A stretch of DNA of 7,790 nt from Actinomycetota bacterium (GTDB lineage Bacteria > Acidobacteriota > Blastocatellia > Chloracidobacteriales > Chloracidobacteriaceae): assembly GCA_013298335.1 (NCBI GenBank), contig JAAFHI010000121.1, positions 1-7,790 of the forward strand. The letters run 5' to 3'. Positions within the stretch are counted from its first letter, which is position 1. Each line of letters starts with the position of its first letter. Of the stretch, positions 1 to 7,050 are shown piece after piece. The position numbers were made by a program, and so were the translations under genes. The notes beneath the pieces were generated by a model. The model was not told the DNA's origin. It searched no databases and saw only the letters and a list, made by a program, of their open reading frames with translations.

Positions 1-85
1 GGTCGTCCATCGTCGGATACGCGCCATCAAGGATGGATACGAATCCAACGCCCGACGCGTCTTCGTGCGGTCGTGGTGTCACCAT
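1..85 (-). CDS. Unidentified protein, N-terminal 28 codons only
   Basis: The gene runs off the left edge of the window, so only its first 28 codons are visible. They begin MVTPRPHEDASGVGF and continue to PTMDD. The start is well supported: AAAAGGAGG lies at 91-99 on the minus strand with five bases between AGGAGG and the ATG, close to ideal spacing. A weak promoter-like pair (TTGGGC, 17 bp, TAAAGT) lies further upstream at about 130-160. The visible residues show no signal peptide, membrane segment or recognisable motif, so no function is offered. It lies downstream of the hsdR remnant in the same direction, about 250 bp away, and outside the transposon, so it is host sequence. Confidence concerns the presence of a gene, not its identity. 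Confidence 0.6.
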   Translation of the reverse strand, partial: MVTPRPHEDASGVGFVSILDGAYPTMDD

Positions 86-341
86 GGATGCCTCCTTTTC
101 CGAATACGAAAGATGTTCAGCGCAAAGACTTTACCATGCCCAGGACTTTGGCCCAACCGGTCGGGATGATTCGATAATTACCATTTCCAGTTGCGGGGAC
201 CCTTGAGGGGAGAAGGAGCGGCCCGGTCTGAGAGTTGAGACGCCGATAAAACGGCTTATGTAAAATCTGGCCGGAGTTTTTAGGGCGTGGCCGCTGTTTC
301 CGCGTTCCACACCGCTTTCGCTTTGTCCGAGGAATTCTCGG

Positions 342-818
342 TCAGGTGGACGGTGAGGCTTCCCTGAAACCACCCAACGCTGATTCGAGAGATCCCGGAC
401 TGAAGGTAGAACACCTCTTCACCCGTACCTTGATCTGGGCACGGGCGCTTTCCCGGAGCGTCCAGTCGATGGTGACGCTCTTGCGGACCTGCGCGACCAA
501 CTCCGTCGCGATGACGCGGAGCTGGGCGTCGCCCATGACTTCGCGGGCGCTGCCGTTCGTCGCCAAGGCGTCGTAAAACGCTACCTCGTCATCGTTCAGG
601 CCAAGGTCCTCCCGGCGTTTCCTGGCCTCCTCCATTTCCTTCGCCAGCGAGATCAGGTCCTCGATGACCTCATGGGTCACGATTGCCAGGTTGTGGTAGG
701 CGATCAATGACTTCTTCAGCATTTCGCTGAACTACTCGCTCTGGACTAGGTTTCTGACCCCGATGGTCCGGATTTCGTCCTTCAGCCATGAGTTCCGCCG
801 CAAATTGTTGGCCAAGCA
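342..818 (-). pseudogene. hsdR: Type I restriction enzyme R subunit (HsdR), broken C-terminal remnant
   Basis: HsdR is the motor and nuclease subunit of type I restriction systems. This piece matches the C-terminal helical region of the family that follows the helicase domains: blocks such as YHNLAIVTHEVIEDLI, LGLNDDEVAFYDALA, VMGDAQLRVIA and VTIDWTLRESARAQIKVRVKR are typical. The match begins at the transposon boundary (818) with RRNSWLKDEIRTIGVRNLVQ, so the rest of hsdR is absent, and it is not found on the other side of the transposon. An in-frame TAG (732-734) falls where the family normally reads on between NLVQS and FSEML. Similarity stops after VKR at about 414, where the family usually continues with ILRKYGYPPD; the frame then runs through unrelated residues to a TGA at 342. 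Another minus frame stays open to a TAA at 280-282 but is not recognisable. This is a dead fragment, although its codons and most conserved residues remain intact, so decay is probably recent. Confidence 0.85.
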
Positions 819-842
819 TGTCATTACAACCATAAAATGTCA
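819..842 (+). repeat. Left terminal inverted repeat of the transposon (site L1)
   Basis: It begins TGTCATTACAAC and ends ATAAAATGTCA. It matches the reverse complement of 7640-7663 at 23 of 24 bases; the one difference is C versus G at position 13. The base just outside (A at 818) also matches. It lies 88 bp beyond the TniB stop codon. By analogy with Tn7 it should be a TnsB-binding site and the point of strand transfer. Confidence 0.88.
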
Positions 843-857
843 TTTTTGACATTTTAT
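832..857. repeat. Palindrome at the left end formed by two opposed transposase sites
   Basis: ATAAAATGTCA at 832-842 faces TGACATTTTAT at 847-857 across a TTTT spacer, giving a perfect 11-bp inverted repeat. It arises because the terminal site L1 and the inner site L2 point in opposite directions. It could form a cruciform or an RNA hairpin at the end of the tnsAB-tniB transcript. There is no adjoining U-tract beyond the hairpin of the kind that would make it a clear terminator. Confidence 0.8.
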
Positions 858-870
858 CCCTGTTTTTTGG
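847..870 (+). repeat. Inner left-end site (L2), same family as the right-end sites
   Basis: TGACATTTTATCCCTGTTTTTTGG differs from the right-end copy at 7617-7640 at two of 24 bases. Its orientation on the plus strand is that of the right-end sites, so it is reversed relative to the left terminal repeat. It is probably bound by the same transposase. I see no further clear copy inward from the left end. Confidence 0.75.
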
Positions 871-929
871 TTTATCGGCGGTTTGTGACCCGCGATTCCA
901 TCCCGGTGTCAATTTGCTGGCCGTGGAAC

Positions 930-2186
930 CTACCCCTGATTCCCGATGGGATCGCGGGTAGGTTTTCGTTTGCCGATTGATCCAGGGAGTTTGGGGCTGG
1001 CCTTGACCGTTTGATTGATTTTCGCGTTCGGGGCGGTTGCTCCATCGGTCGGCGTCCAGCCGGCATTCTTTTCTTTGTTGCCATTCCATTTCTGAGAATT
1101 TGACGCAGAGGATACCGCCGGCGCCTGATCGCCTGGTTCGGTGGGCGGAAGCGAGACGCCGAGTAGCCGGTACAACTGCTCGGAAGTGACCGATTCGGTC
1201 TCCCACTTCATTTCGCCCGCGATGGATTCAGCGCCGATCCGATGGGCTTTGCTGGCGCTTGGCGCTTCGTCCCTGAGAATCGCCGCCGTCAGATGCCCGT
1301 CATTGAAAAGCCAGGCCGACCGCAGGGCGCGCGTCAGCCAGTCCTTCAGAATTCCGACGCAACCCGCCGAGTGGACGTACAGAAAATCCGAGTGCTCAAG
1401 CAGGTTGAAATCCGACCGCAGGGGAAGGTGTTTCATGAAGGTCAGGATGACGTTCAAAAAAGACCTGACCTCGACCGGTCGCCGACCGTACCGCTTGAAG
1501 TGAATATCGACGCTGCGGCGAGAGAGTTGGGCGCTGAGGTCCCGGCAGGCCAGCAAATCGTAGGTCCCGAAAAGAACCATTGTCGTCTGGGCAAGATTGG
1601 CGAAGGACTTCAGAACGTCCATGTGATCCAGCAGTCGGCGAAGGGAGTAGGTATGGCTGAGGTGCTGGGTTTCATCAATGAAGAATGCCTTGGGCCGATG
1701 TTCGAGGAACCAGTCCAGAAGCTGATCCCGGAAATGGAACTCCTGATGCGCTCGCTTCACGAAGATGGCCTGCTGGTTCGGCGTGAGCGGATTCGCCGTC
1801 ATCCCTTTTGGCGGCGGGCCTAGCGCGGATTTCAAGGCGGTGCGAAAGAAATCGCCCCATTTGAAGTGATTTCCTTCGCAAGCGGGGACCTCCGCCGAAA
1901 GGAAGGGCGGCGAACCGTTCTTTCCGTTCAATTTGACGGCTTCACGAACGAGTCGCCGCTCCAGGGAGTGCCGGAGGGTGGTTTTGCCGACACCGGTCGG
2001 GCCGATGACGAAGTAGAGCGTCCCGTTCCCGGAAGCGTTGATTCCGTTCCAAACTTCTTTGTCCACCGCTTTCAGGTTGGCGTGCGTGACGAGAAATTCC
2101 TGAAAGTAGGCGATTTTCTCGTCGATTGTGCCCTCCAGCATTTGCGGCTGAAGAGTTTTTCTGCGCGAAGCGGCGACCTGGCTCAT
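930..2186 (-). CDS. tniB: TniB/TnsC-type AAA+ ATPase, transposition regulator
   Basis: This 418-residue ATPase should bind target DNA and activate the TnsB transposase, the role of TnsC and TniB in Tn7-like elements. The Walker A motif is GPTGVGKTT (residues 62-70), Walker B is AFFIDE followed by TQHL (167-175), a sensor-like strand is LFGTYD (205-210), and an arginine-rich stretch SRRSVDIHFKRY (222-233) is a likely arginine finger region. Its ATG overlaps the TGA of the transposase gene (ATGA at 2183-2186), which implies translational coupling. It ends with TAG. TniB proteins are usually about 300 residues; here roughly 80 extra C-terminal residues are low in complexity, rich in Ser, Ala, Asn, Lys and Pro, and end in KRKPTRDPIG. 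No TniQ gene follows before the left end. The family call is firm; the target-selection partner is unknown. Confidence 0.9.
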   Translation of the reverse strand: MSQVAASRRKTLQPQMLEGTIDEKIAYFQEFLVTHANLKAVDKEVWNGINASGNGTLYFVIGPTGVGKTTLRHSLERRLVREAVKLNGKNGSPPFLSAEVPACEGNHFKWGDFFRTALKSALGPPPKGMTANPLTPNQQAIFVKRAHQEFHFRDQLLDWFLEHRPKAFFIDETQHLSHTYSLRRLLDHMDVLKSFANLAQTTMVLFGTYDLLACRDLSAQLSRRSVDIHFKRYGRRPVEVRSFLNVILTFMKHLPLRSDFNLLEHSDFLYVHSAGCVGILKDWLTRALRSAWLFNDGHLTAAILRDEAPSASKAHRIGAESIAGEMKWETESVTSEQLYRLLGVSLPPTEPGDQAPAVSSASNSQKWNGNKEKNAGWTPTDGATAPNAKINQTVKASPKLPGSIGKRKPTRDPIGNQG

Positions 2187-4330
2187 TCGAGTTCTCCAAG
2201 GATTTCAAGTTCTTCAATCGAGAATTCGATCTTCTCGTCGGACAAGGCTTCGGATGGAATGGAAGATGTCGTGGAGGCGACCTGGACGGGGACGGGCGGG
2301 ACAGCGCCAACGATTCGCTTTCCAGCGGCGACCTTCCGCTGGGCCAGATTTCTCAGCCGCTGAATACCGAGCAATTCCAATTCGGCCAAATCGGTGGACT
2401 TCAGGAATTCGGCCAGCGCGGGAATTGACAACCGGCTTTTGCGATTCTGGGCCGACAGCCGTTTCCGAATTTCCGCCGAGGCAATCCGGATTTCAGATTC
2501 GGACCGCCCCTGGAAAATCGGGTAGTACTCGCTCTGGCATTCAAGCCACTGCTTTTGGTGAAACGCCCAGGCATGCCCGATGTCGTCCGGGTCGTAGCGG
2601 ACGTCCACGCGGGGCGCCCCTTTCGGAAATCCCTTGAAAAACACGTTCAGGTAATAGATTCCATTGATTTTGACGCCCTTGCCGGGAACGATCACGGCGG
2701 TTCCCTTGGGGGTCGTGGGCATGGTCATGAGCCTGAAATTCAGGTCGTCGCGAATGATTCGGGACTCCCGGAGGCCGCCCTGAACCCGACCTTTCAGAAA
2801 TGCTTCGCGCGGCGATTGACCAAGGGCCGGGTGGTCGAGCGTGTCGTACACTTCATAGAGGAAAGTGGCGAGATGGTCGTGCAGACGCTCAAAGGTCCAG
2901 ACCGCGAGTTTTTTCGGGTTGTGCTTCCCCGCTGCCAATCGGACGTTTTGAGCGGTCAGTTGCGTGTTTCCGGCGAGGGTGTGGATGAAGCGTGAATTGG
3001 CCGTTCCGAAGAGTCGTTCGCAGACCGAGCCGAATCGTGACTGCGAAGGTGGCCGGGTTTTCTTGATGATCTCAAATCGGGCGAGCAGCGCGTCGTAATA
3101 GCTCCCCTGGAATTCCGCCCCGCCATCGGTGACGAGCGTGGTGGGCAAACATTGAAACCGACGGACGCATTCCCGGATGACGCCCATGCAGGCACGGTAG
3201 CTCGGCGGCTCGAATGAAAGGCGAAAGGCCAGAACGCGACGGGAGAAGGCGTCGGTCAGCAGGCTCATCCAGGGGCGACCCAGATTGAGGCCGGTTTCGG
3301 AACAGACCAACTCGATGTCGAGTTCCGTGTGGTCGATATGTCCGATCTCGAAGGGACGATCACCGTGTCGTGGGGTGGTTCGTTCAAGTTCCAGAATGAC
3401 GGGTTGCAGGCCGTAGGCTGCTCGCTTTCCACGTCGCGCCGTGATTTGGGTGACGTTCGGTCGCTTTCCAACCATGACGCGAAACGTTTCATAGCTCGGC
3501 GCGGGAATCTCCGTCTCGCGGCAGGCCGCCGTCAGTTTCGCCCAGACCGAGCGGATATTCGGCTGCCGGGCGTTTTCGTACCGCTCGGCAATAAACTTTT
3601 CGGCCATCGCGATGGTTTCCGGCGTGAGCTTGGGCAGCCGGTTTCCGCGCTTTTCAGTGGCGGGGAGAAGTCCAAAAAATCCTTCCCCGAGTTCGCGCTC
3701 GGCCTGTCGGTAGCGTGCCCGCCAACGATAAACAGTCCGCTCGGTCACCGTCGTCACGGTCTGTTTGAAAGCAGCCTTCCGGCTGGCGGCCACTTTCAAC
3801 TGAGCGGGGGACATGCCGACCAGGTGTTCTCGAATCTTGTGGAAAGCGGCGGGGTGAAGATCGAGGTTCAGCGGACGGATGCGCTCGGTCCGGATCAGGC
3901 GAACAAATTCATCATCGGGAATGGAGACGACATGTCCGTTCTCCTCCTGAAGCCAGACGGATTCTTCGCCCCGATGGAGCATGGTGACCGGACGTTCATC
4001 CCAGATCAGAACCTGATTTGGCTCAAGCCTCGCGAGATTCACGGTGGTCGCGACGCTCGGAACGGGATGTTGAGACGCCTCGTCGCGACCGGCAAACAGT
4101 CGGACCCGGTCGGGTTCCGACAATGACGCGGCGGTCAGATCGACGTACACCCGGTCGGTCACCATCATCGCGTACAGGCGATCCGAGGGGATACCGTTCC
4201 TTTCAAACAGGTCGAGCAGATTCCGAAGGGAGATTCCGGGGCTTGCCCGGACGAATGACTCGACCAGATCGAGGTGAACCTGGGGAAGTTCGATTTCATC
4301 CATCCGGAGGTAGTCTTCCAGAAAGGCCAC
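2183..4330 (-). CDS. tnsB: TnsB/TniA-type DDE transposase (C-terminal part of a TnsA-TnsB fusion)
   Basis: This is the DDE transposase that binds the ends, nicks their 3' strands and joins them to target DNA. Counting from the GTG at 4330, a helix-turn-helix lies around residues 190-208 (TVTTVTERTVYRWRARYRQ). The catalytic core has D333 (GHIDHTEL), D402 (LVTDGGAEF) and E438 (SVCERLFGT), with 35 residues between the last two as in this family. A beta-barrel-like region follows around 545-580. The acidic tail EFSIEELEILGELE resembles the C-terminal hook by which TnsB contacts TnsC in related systems (inference). The GTG is simply the first possible start after the amber codon at 4616-4618 and has no Shine-Dalgarno sequence. 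The frame is open upstream straight into a TnsA domain, so the natural product was probably a TnsA-TnsB fusion of 886 residues starting at 4843. The stop overlaps the tniB start. Confidence 0.9.
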   Translation of the reverse strand: MAFLEDYLRMDEIELPQVHLDLVESFVRASPGISLRNLLDLFERNGIPSDRLYAMMVTDRVYVDLTAASLSEPDRVRLFAGRDEASQHPVPSVATTVNLARLEPNQVLIWDERPVTMLHRGEESVWLQEENGHVVSIPDDEFVRLIRTERIRPLNLDLHPAAFHKIREHLVGMSPAQLKVAASRKAAFKQTVTTVTERTVYRWRARYRQAERELGEGFFGLLPATEKRGNRLPKLTPETIAMAEKFIAERYENARQPNIRSVWAKLTAACRETEIPAPSYETFRVMVGKRPNVTQITARRGKRAAYGLQPVILELERTTPRHGDRPFEIGHIDHTELDIELVCSETGLNLGRPWMSLLTDAFSRRVLAFRLSFEPPSYRACMGVIRECVRRFQCLPTTLVTDGGAEFQGSYYDALLARFEIIKKTRPPSQSRFGSVCERLFGTANSRFIHTLAGNTQLTAQNVRLAAGKHNPKKLAVWTFERLHDHLATFLYEVYDTLDHPALGQSPREAFLKGRVQGGLRESRIIRDDLNFRLMTMPTTPKGTAVIVPGKGVKINGIYYLNVFFKGFPKGAPRVDVRYDPDDIGHAWAFHQKQWLECQSEYYPIFQGRSESEIRIASAEIRKRLSAQNRKSRLSIPALAEFLKSTDLAELELLGIQRLRNLAQRKVAAGKRIVGAVPPVPVQVASTTSSIPSEALSDEKIEFSIEELEILGELE

Positions 4331-4843
4331 GTTGCGCTGAAACGTCCAGTCGATTTCGGCGGAGGAACGGAGGCGGTAGGCGAGGCCGAATCCGGCTGCG
4401 TAAACCTCTCCGGGCGGGCATCGCCAACCGGCAACTTCCTGTTGAATGCGATTGGGCTGTTTTGGAGCGAGGCGTTTCAGGTCCTCTTCGGTCTTGCACT
4501 CGACCCAGCCGATCCAGTCCCGACCGATGACGAAGAAGTCCGGCGTGTGGAGTACGTCAACCCGGCTTCCGGCTTTCGAGAGGTACGACAGTGGGATCGG
4601 ACTTGGCTGGTCATACTACTCGATGACGTTCGGGTCGTGTTCCAGTTCAAGAATAAACGCCAGTTCGTTCTTGTGACTCTCGAACTGAATCGTGGAGCCC
4701 ATTTTCCTGCTCGGATACCGCCCGCTGACGTTCCCCTTGCCACTCCGGACGGCGCGCGAGGGCCCGGCCCGTCGGATATTCTCCACCAGTTCCCTGGCCG
4801 GTTCGGAAAGGACGCACAGGGTGGAATGACTTTTGAGCATCAT
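4331..4843 (-). pseudogene. tnsA: TnsA-type endonuclease domain, N-terminal part of TnsA-TnsB, interrupted by TAG
   Basis: TnsA cuts the non-transferred strands so that a Tn7-like element leaves its donor completely. Counting from the ATG at 4843, the domain has GRYPSRKMGS then IQFESHKNELAFILELEHDPNVIE (part 1, residues 41-75). After one TAG codon it continues YDQPSPIPLSY, HTPDFFVIG and WVECKTEEDLK. These carry the expected nuclease residues: the glutamate of the ESHKNE block (E55 or E60), D102 of TPDF, and E115/K117 of ECK. The frame then enters the transposase without a stop. Translation halting at codon 76 would leave a 75-residue peptide lacking D102 and K117. The ATG at 4843 (or the next one at 4840) has only a weak ribosome site; an ATG at 4702 has AGGA before it but would drop conserved residues. 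A sequencing error, suppression or true loss all remain possible. Confidence 0.8.
4616..4618 (-). other. In-frame amber codon inside the TnsA domain
   Basis: The minus strand reads AAC GTC ATC GAG TAG TAT GAC CAG CCA, so a TAG splits the family block NVIE-x-YDQP. Both sides stay in the same frame and both sides match TnsA, so a single substitution of a sense codon explains it; no insertion or deletion is needed. TAT/TAC, GAG, CAG, AAG, TGG and similar codons are one change away. Confidence 0.85.
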
Positions 4844-5311
4844 TCCGGAATTGTAACTGAACAGTGGGTGCGAAACGAAGTTAGGTGATGACTTGTAATG
4901 AGTGTGGCTACTTTGAGTCGGAGTTGTTGGAGGGGAAAAATCTTGAATTTGCAGGAAAACCTTGAAATCGGGAACTCAGCCAAAACCTTTATCTTTGCTC
5001 AAGTTAAATTCGAGTTGTCGGCAAACTCCCGAAACAACGTGAAGAAGCGTCCTGTCACCTTGTTTCCAACAGTTTCTTTCTTTTAGAATCAATCTCTTGG
5101 ACTCCGACTCAAAGTAGGTGCGACCAAAGGATTTACCGCCGCCATAGGATCGCCACGCCGGAAAAAAACCGCCCGAAATGGTTTATTCTCCGGGCAGGGC
5201 CGTACCATTTTCCCAACCGATCACGTTTCTACAGTGAATACCCTTCGGGCGAGGTGTGCCGTCTCGCCGGGGCGAGAAAACCCTAACTCAGCATCAACAA
5301 GAATAGAGCCT
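4844..5311. other. Divergent intergenic region between tnsAB and the cargo gene
   Basis: This 468-bp stretch must carry the promoters for both directions, but I cannot name a convincing -35/-10 pair in either. It holds the long-distance inverted repeat at 4908-5117. The interior of that repeat looks more AT-rich than the genes around it and contains a small hairpin (GAGTT at 5012-5016 with AACTC at 5024-5028). Nearer the cargo gene is a GC-rich hairpin (GGCGAG and CTCGCC around 5248-5270), lying in the possible leader. A 62-codon frame at 4898-5086 lacks a ribosome site and protein-like character. Confidence 0.5.
4908..5117. repeat. Perfect 17-bp inverted repeat, possible MITE or structured RNA
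   Basis: CTACTTTGAGTCGGAGT at 4908-4924 is the exact reverse complement of 5101-5117. A further TGTTGGA directly inside the left arm (4925-4931) pairs with TCCAACA at 5065-5071. The outer arms are 176 bp apart. The 210-bp unit could be a small non-autonomous insertion, a structured transcript, or opposed binding sites for a regulator. No clear direct duplication flanks it: tgtgg lies to the left and gtgcg to the right. Confidence 0.75.
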
Positions 5312-6889
5312 ATGACATCACGTACTACAAGAACCTTGCTGCCGCGCTTTGCCAAACTCGGCTTTTGTCTCTTTCTGGCCGGGCTGGTGGCCGTTGCGAC
5401 CTTCACCGTACCCACTTCCGGGCAACAATCCACGGAAACCATCAACGGTGTTCCCATACCTGCCGGGATTTCTCGCGCCCAAGCGGAGCAAATGATCCTT
5501 ACCGCCCAAAGGCAGGCAAAAACCATTGCGAACGTGCGCGAAATTTTGACGAAGTCCGGTGTTCCATTCGACGCTTCGATTCTTTTTACAAGGAACTGGC
5601 GTCAAAAAGTTGCGGATTATTCCGGCCAACTTCCTCAACTGCAAGAAGTCCGAACCCTGCCGAACAAACTGGCCGGGGCACAACTTGCCAACACATTTTC
5701 CGTCCCGAAAAACGTTTCCCTAACGGAAGACACGGTGATTATCGCCAATCGGCTCACCTTCAGCGAACCGGAAACGGTGATCAAAGGGCCGCATTCGATC
5801 TATGTGTTTTTGCTGTCCGACGACCCCGGCACAAATGACACCGGAACGGATGCGACATCTTCCGGCAAAAAAACCGTCACGATTGATGTTTCCGGTCAAG
5901 GACGCAAGGAATGGCTTGCTTCGGTTGCAAACAGAACCGTTTCTCCGAATTCGACAATAATTGATGAAAGCGGACAACGGGGACGCGATGGCCAACACGG
6001 GAACCCCGTATATCCCGGACCGGACGGAGCCAACGCGGGACCGGATGGCCCCAATGGCACTTGTCCACAAGTTGACGGAATAGATGGAGATCACGGTGAG
6101 AATGGATTCCCCGGACGGCAAGCAGAAGACGGAGAAGACGGAGTAGATGGCGGTAATGGGAGAGAAATTACCTACATAATTCCAATAGGCAGCACTGAAT
6201 CTTATACCTTCTTGTCGAATGGTGGAGACGGTGGCAACGGTGGGAATGGCGGTCCAGGGGGACAGGGAGGCAATGGTAAGCCGGGGGGAAAAGGCGGGGA
6301 CGGGTCCTATTGTGGCTGCTCGACGGTAGGTAGAGGCGGCAGAGGGGGGAAAGGCGGCGATGGCGGACCGGGTTCGACCGGCGGGAAGGGCGGGAAGGGC
6401 GCGAAAGGCGGAAATGGCGGTCCGATAGTAGTCCATTTCCCCACCAGCTTTAACACTTCTTTGATTTTTACCCAAGCACAGGCAGGGACCGGCGGCAGAA
6501 AAGGAACGGGTGGACTTCAAGGTTTGGGGGGTAATCCGGGAGCGTCGGGAGAAGGCGGTAAAGGCGGACGCCCCAGCACGCAACCTTGCAATCTCGTCGG
6601 TCAAGATGGTCAGGTCGGGGCAAACGGCTCACTTGGCGAAATGTCTCCGGGCCGTGGTGAGGACGGAACAAATGGGGAAAATGGCGCGGGAGGATCCATC
6701 ACAATGACACCCATTAACGGTGGCGGGAATTTGGTGCTCGAACCGGGTGGAATCGGCAATGATGGCAGGACTTGCCTTGATTGGGTTCTATATGAGTGTG
6801 TTGACATAGACCCGATTGAAGGACCGATAGTAAACGCCACTTGGCTATGCCGGGAACGGCTGAGATGGCGATCAAATATTTGCTTCTAA
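5312..6889 (+). CDS. Secreted glycine-rich, collagen-like protein (transposon cargo)
   Basis: From the ATG at 5312 this is 525 residues. The N-terminus has basic residues (MTSRTTRTLLPRFAK), a hydrophobic core (LGFCLFLAGLVAVATFTV) and a likely cleavage near TSG-QQ, so it should be exported by Sec. An in-frame GTG at 5234 would add 26 residues and bury the signal peptide, so it is less likely. Residues about 30-230 form a non-repetitive region with strand-like segments (NVSLTEDTVIIANRLTF, IKGPHSIYVFLLSDD, KTVTIDVSGQG). From about 230 on there are three glycine-rich tracts of Gly-X-X type (GPDGANAGPDGPNG, GGDGGNGGNGGPGGQGGNG, GGKGGKGAKGGNGG), separated by strand-forming linkers (EITYIIPIGSTESYTFL, PIVVHFPTSFNTSLIFTQA). 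Cysteines occur as YCGC in the glycine tract and in the tail (CLDWVLYEC, WLCRER, NICF). It ends in TAA. A surface or matrix role is plausible; no enzyme motif is seen. It lies alone on its strand, diverging from the transposase genes. Confidence 0.85.
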   Translation: MTSRTTRTLLPRFAKLGFCLFLAGLVAVATFTVPTSGQQSTETINGVPIPAGISRAQAEQMILTAQRQAKTIANVREILTKSGVPFDASILFTRNWRQKVADYSGQLPQLQEVRTLPNKLAGAQLANTFSVPKNVSLTEDTVIIANRLTFSEPETVIKGPHSIYVFLLSDDPGTNDTGTDATSSGKKTVTIDVSGQGRKEWLASVANRTVSPNSTIIDESGQRGRDGQHGNPVYPGPDGANAGPDGPNGTCPQVDGIDGDHGENGFPGRQAEDGEDGVDGGNGREITYIIPIGSTESYTFLSNGGDGGNGGNGGPGGQGGNGKPGGKGGDGSYCGCSTVGRGGRGGKGGDGGPGSTGGKGGKGAKGGNGGPIVVHFPTSFNTSLIFTQAQAGTGGRKGTGGLQGLGGNPGASGEGGKGGRPSTQPCNLVGQDGQVGANGSLGEMSPGRGEDGTNGENGAGGSITMTPINGGGNLVLEPGGIGNDGRTCLDWVLYECVDIDPIEGPIVNATWLCRERLRWRSNICF

Positions 6890-6930
6890 ACACTGTCGGA
6901 TTTCGTCGAAACGAATCGACGCTCTAAACT

Positions 6931-6968
6931 TTTGAACTGCTAAACGCTCAAATGTTTGGCGGTTCAAA
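6931..6968 (+). terminator. Hairpin downstream of the cargo gene, possible terminator
   Basis: The arms 6931-6945 and 6954-6968 pair over 15 positions, including two G-U pairs, around an 8-base loop. It lies 42 bp after the cargo stop codon. No run of T follows, so it is either a weak terminator or an mRNA-stabilising end. Confidence 0.45.
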
Positions 6969-7050
6969 TCATTTCACCAATGCCAAAACGAAAATTTGAT
7001 CCAAAACAAAGTACCTTTTCTGCTCCCCGCGGTCGTCACCGGAATCTGGC

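Noticed and set aside
1242..1823. 193-codon plus-strand frame opposite tniB
   Set aside because: It is a shadow of the ATPase gene with no ribosome site or motif.
3329..4126. 265-codon plus-strand frame opposite the transposase
   Set aside because: It is antisense to a clear DDE transposase with intact catalytic motifs; its residues show no domain and reflect GC-rich codon shadowing.
4616..4618. Frameshift as the cause of the TnsA break
   Set aside because: TnsA motifs are in the same frame before and after the TAG, so only a substitution is needed.
4274..4888. 204-codon plus-strand frame opposite the TnsA domain
   Set aside because: The minus strand carries recognisable TnsA motifs through this stretch, so the plus frame is a shadow.
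4898..5086. 62-codon plus-strand frame in the divergent intergenic region
   Set aside because: It has no ribosome site, no family resemblance, and coincides with the inverted-repeat unit.
5234..5311. GTG at 5234 as the start of the collagen-like protein
   Set aside because: It would place 26 residues ahead of a well-formed signal peptide and has no convincing ribosome site.
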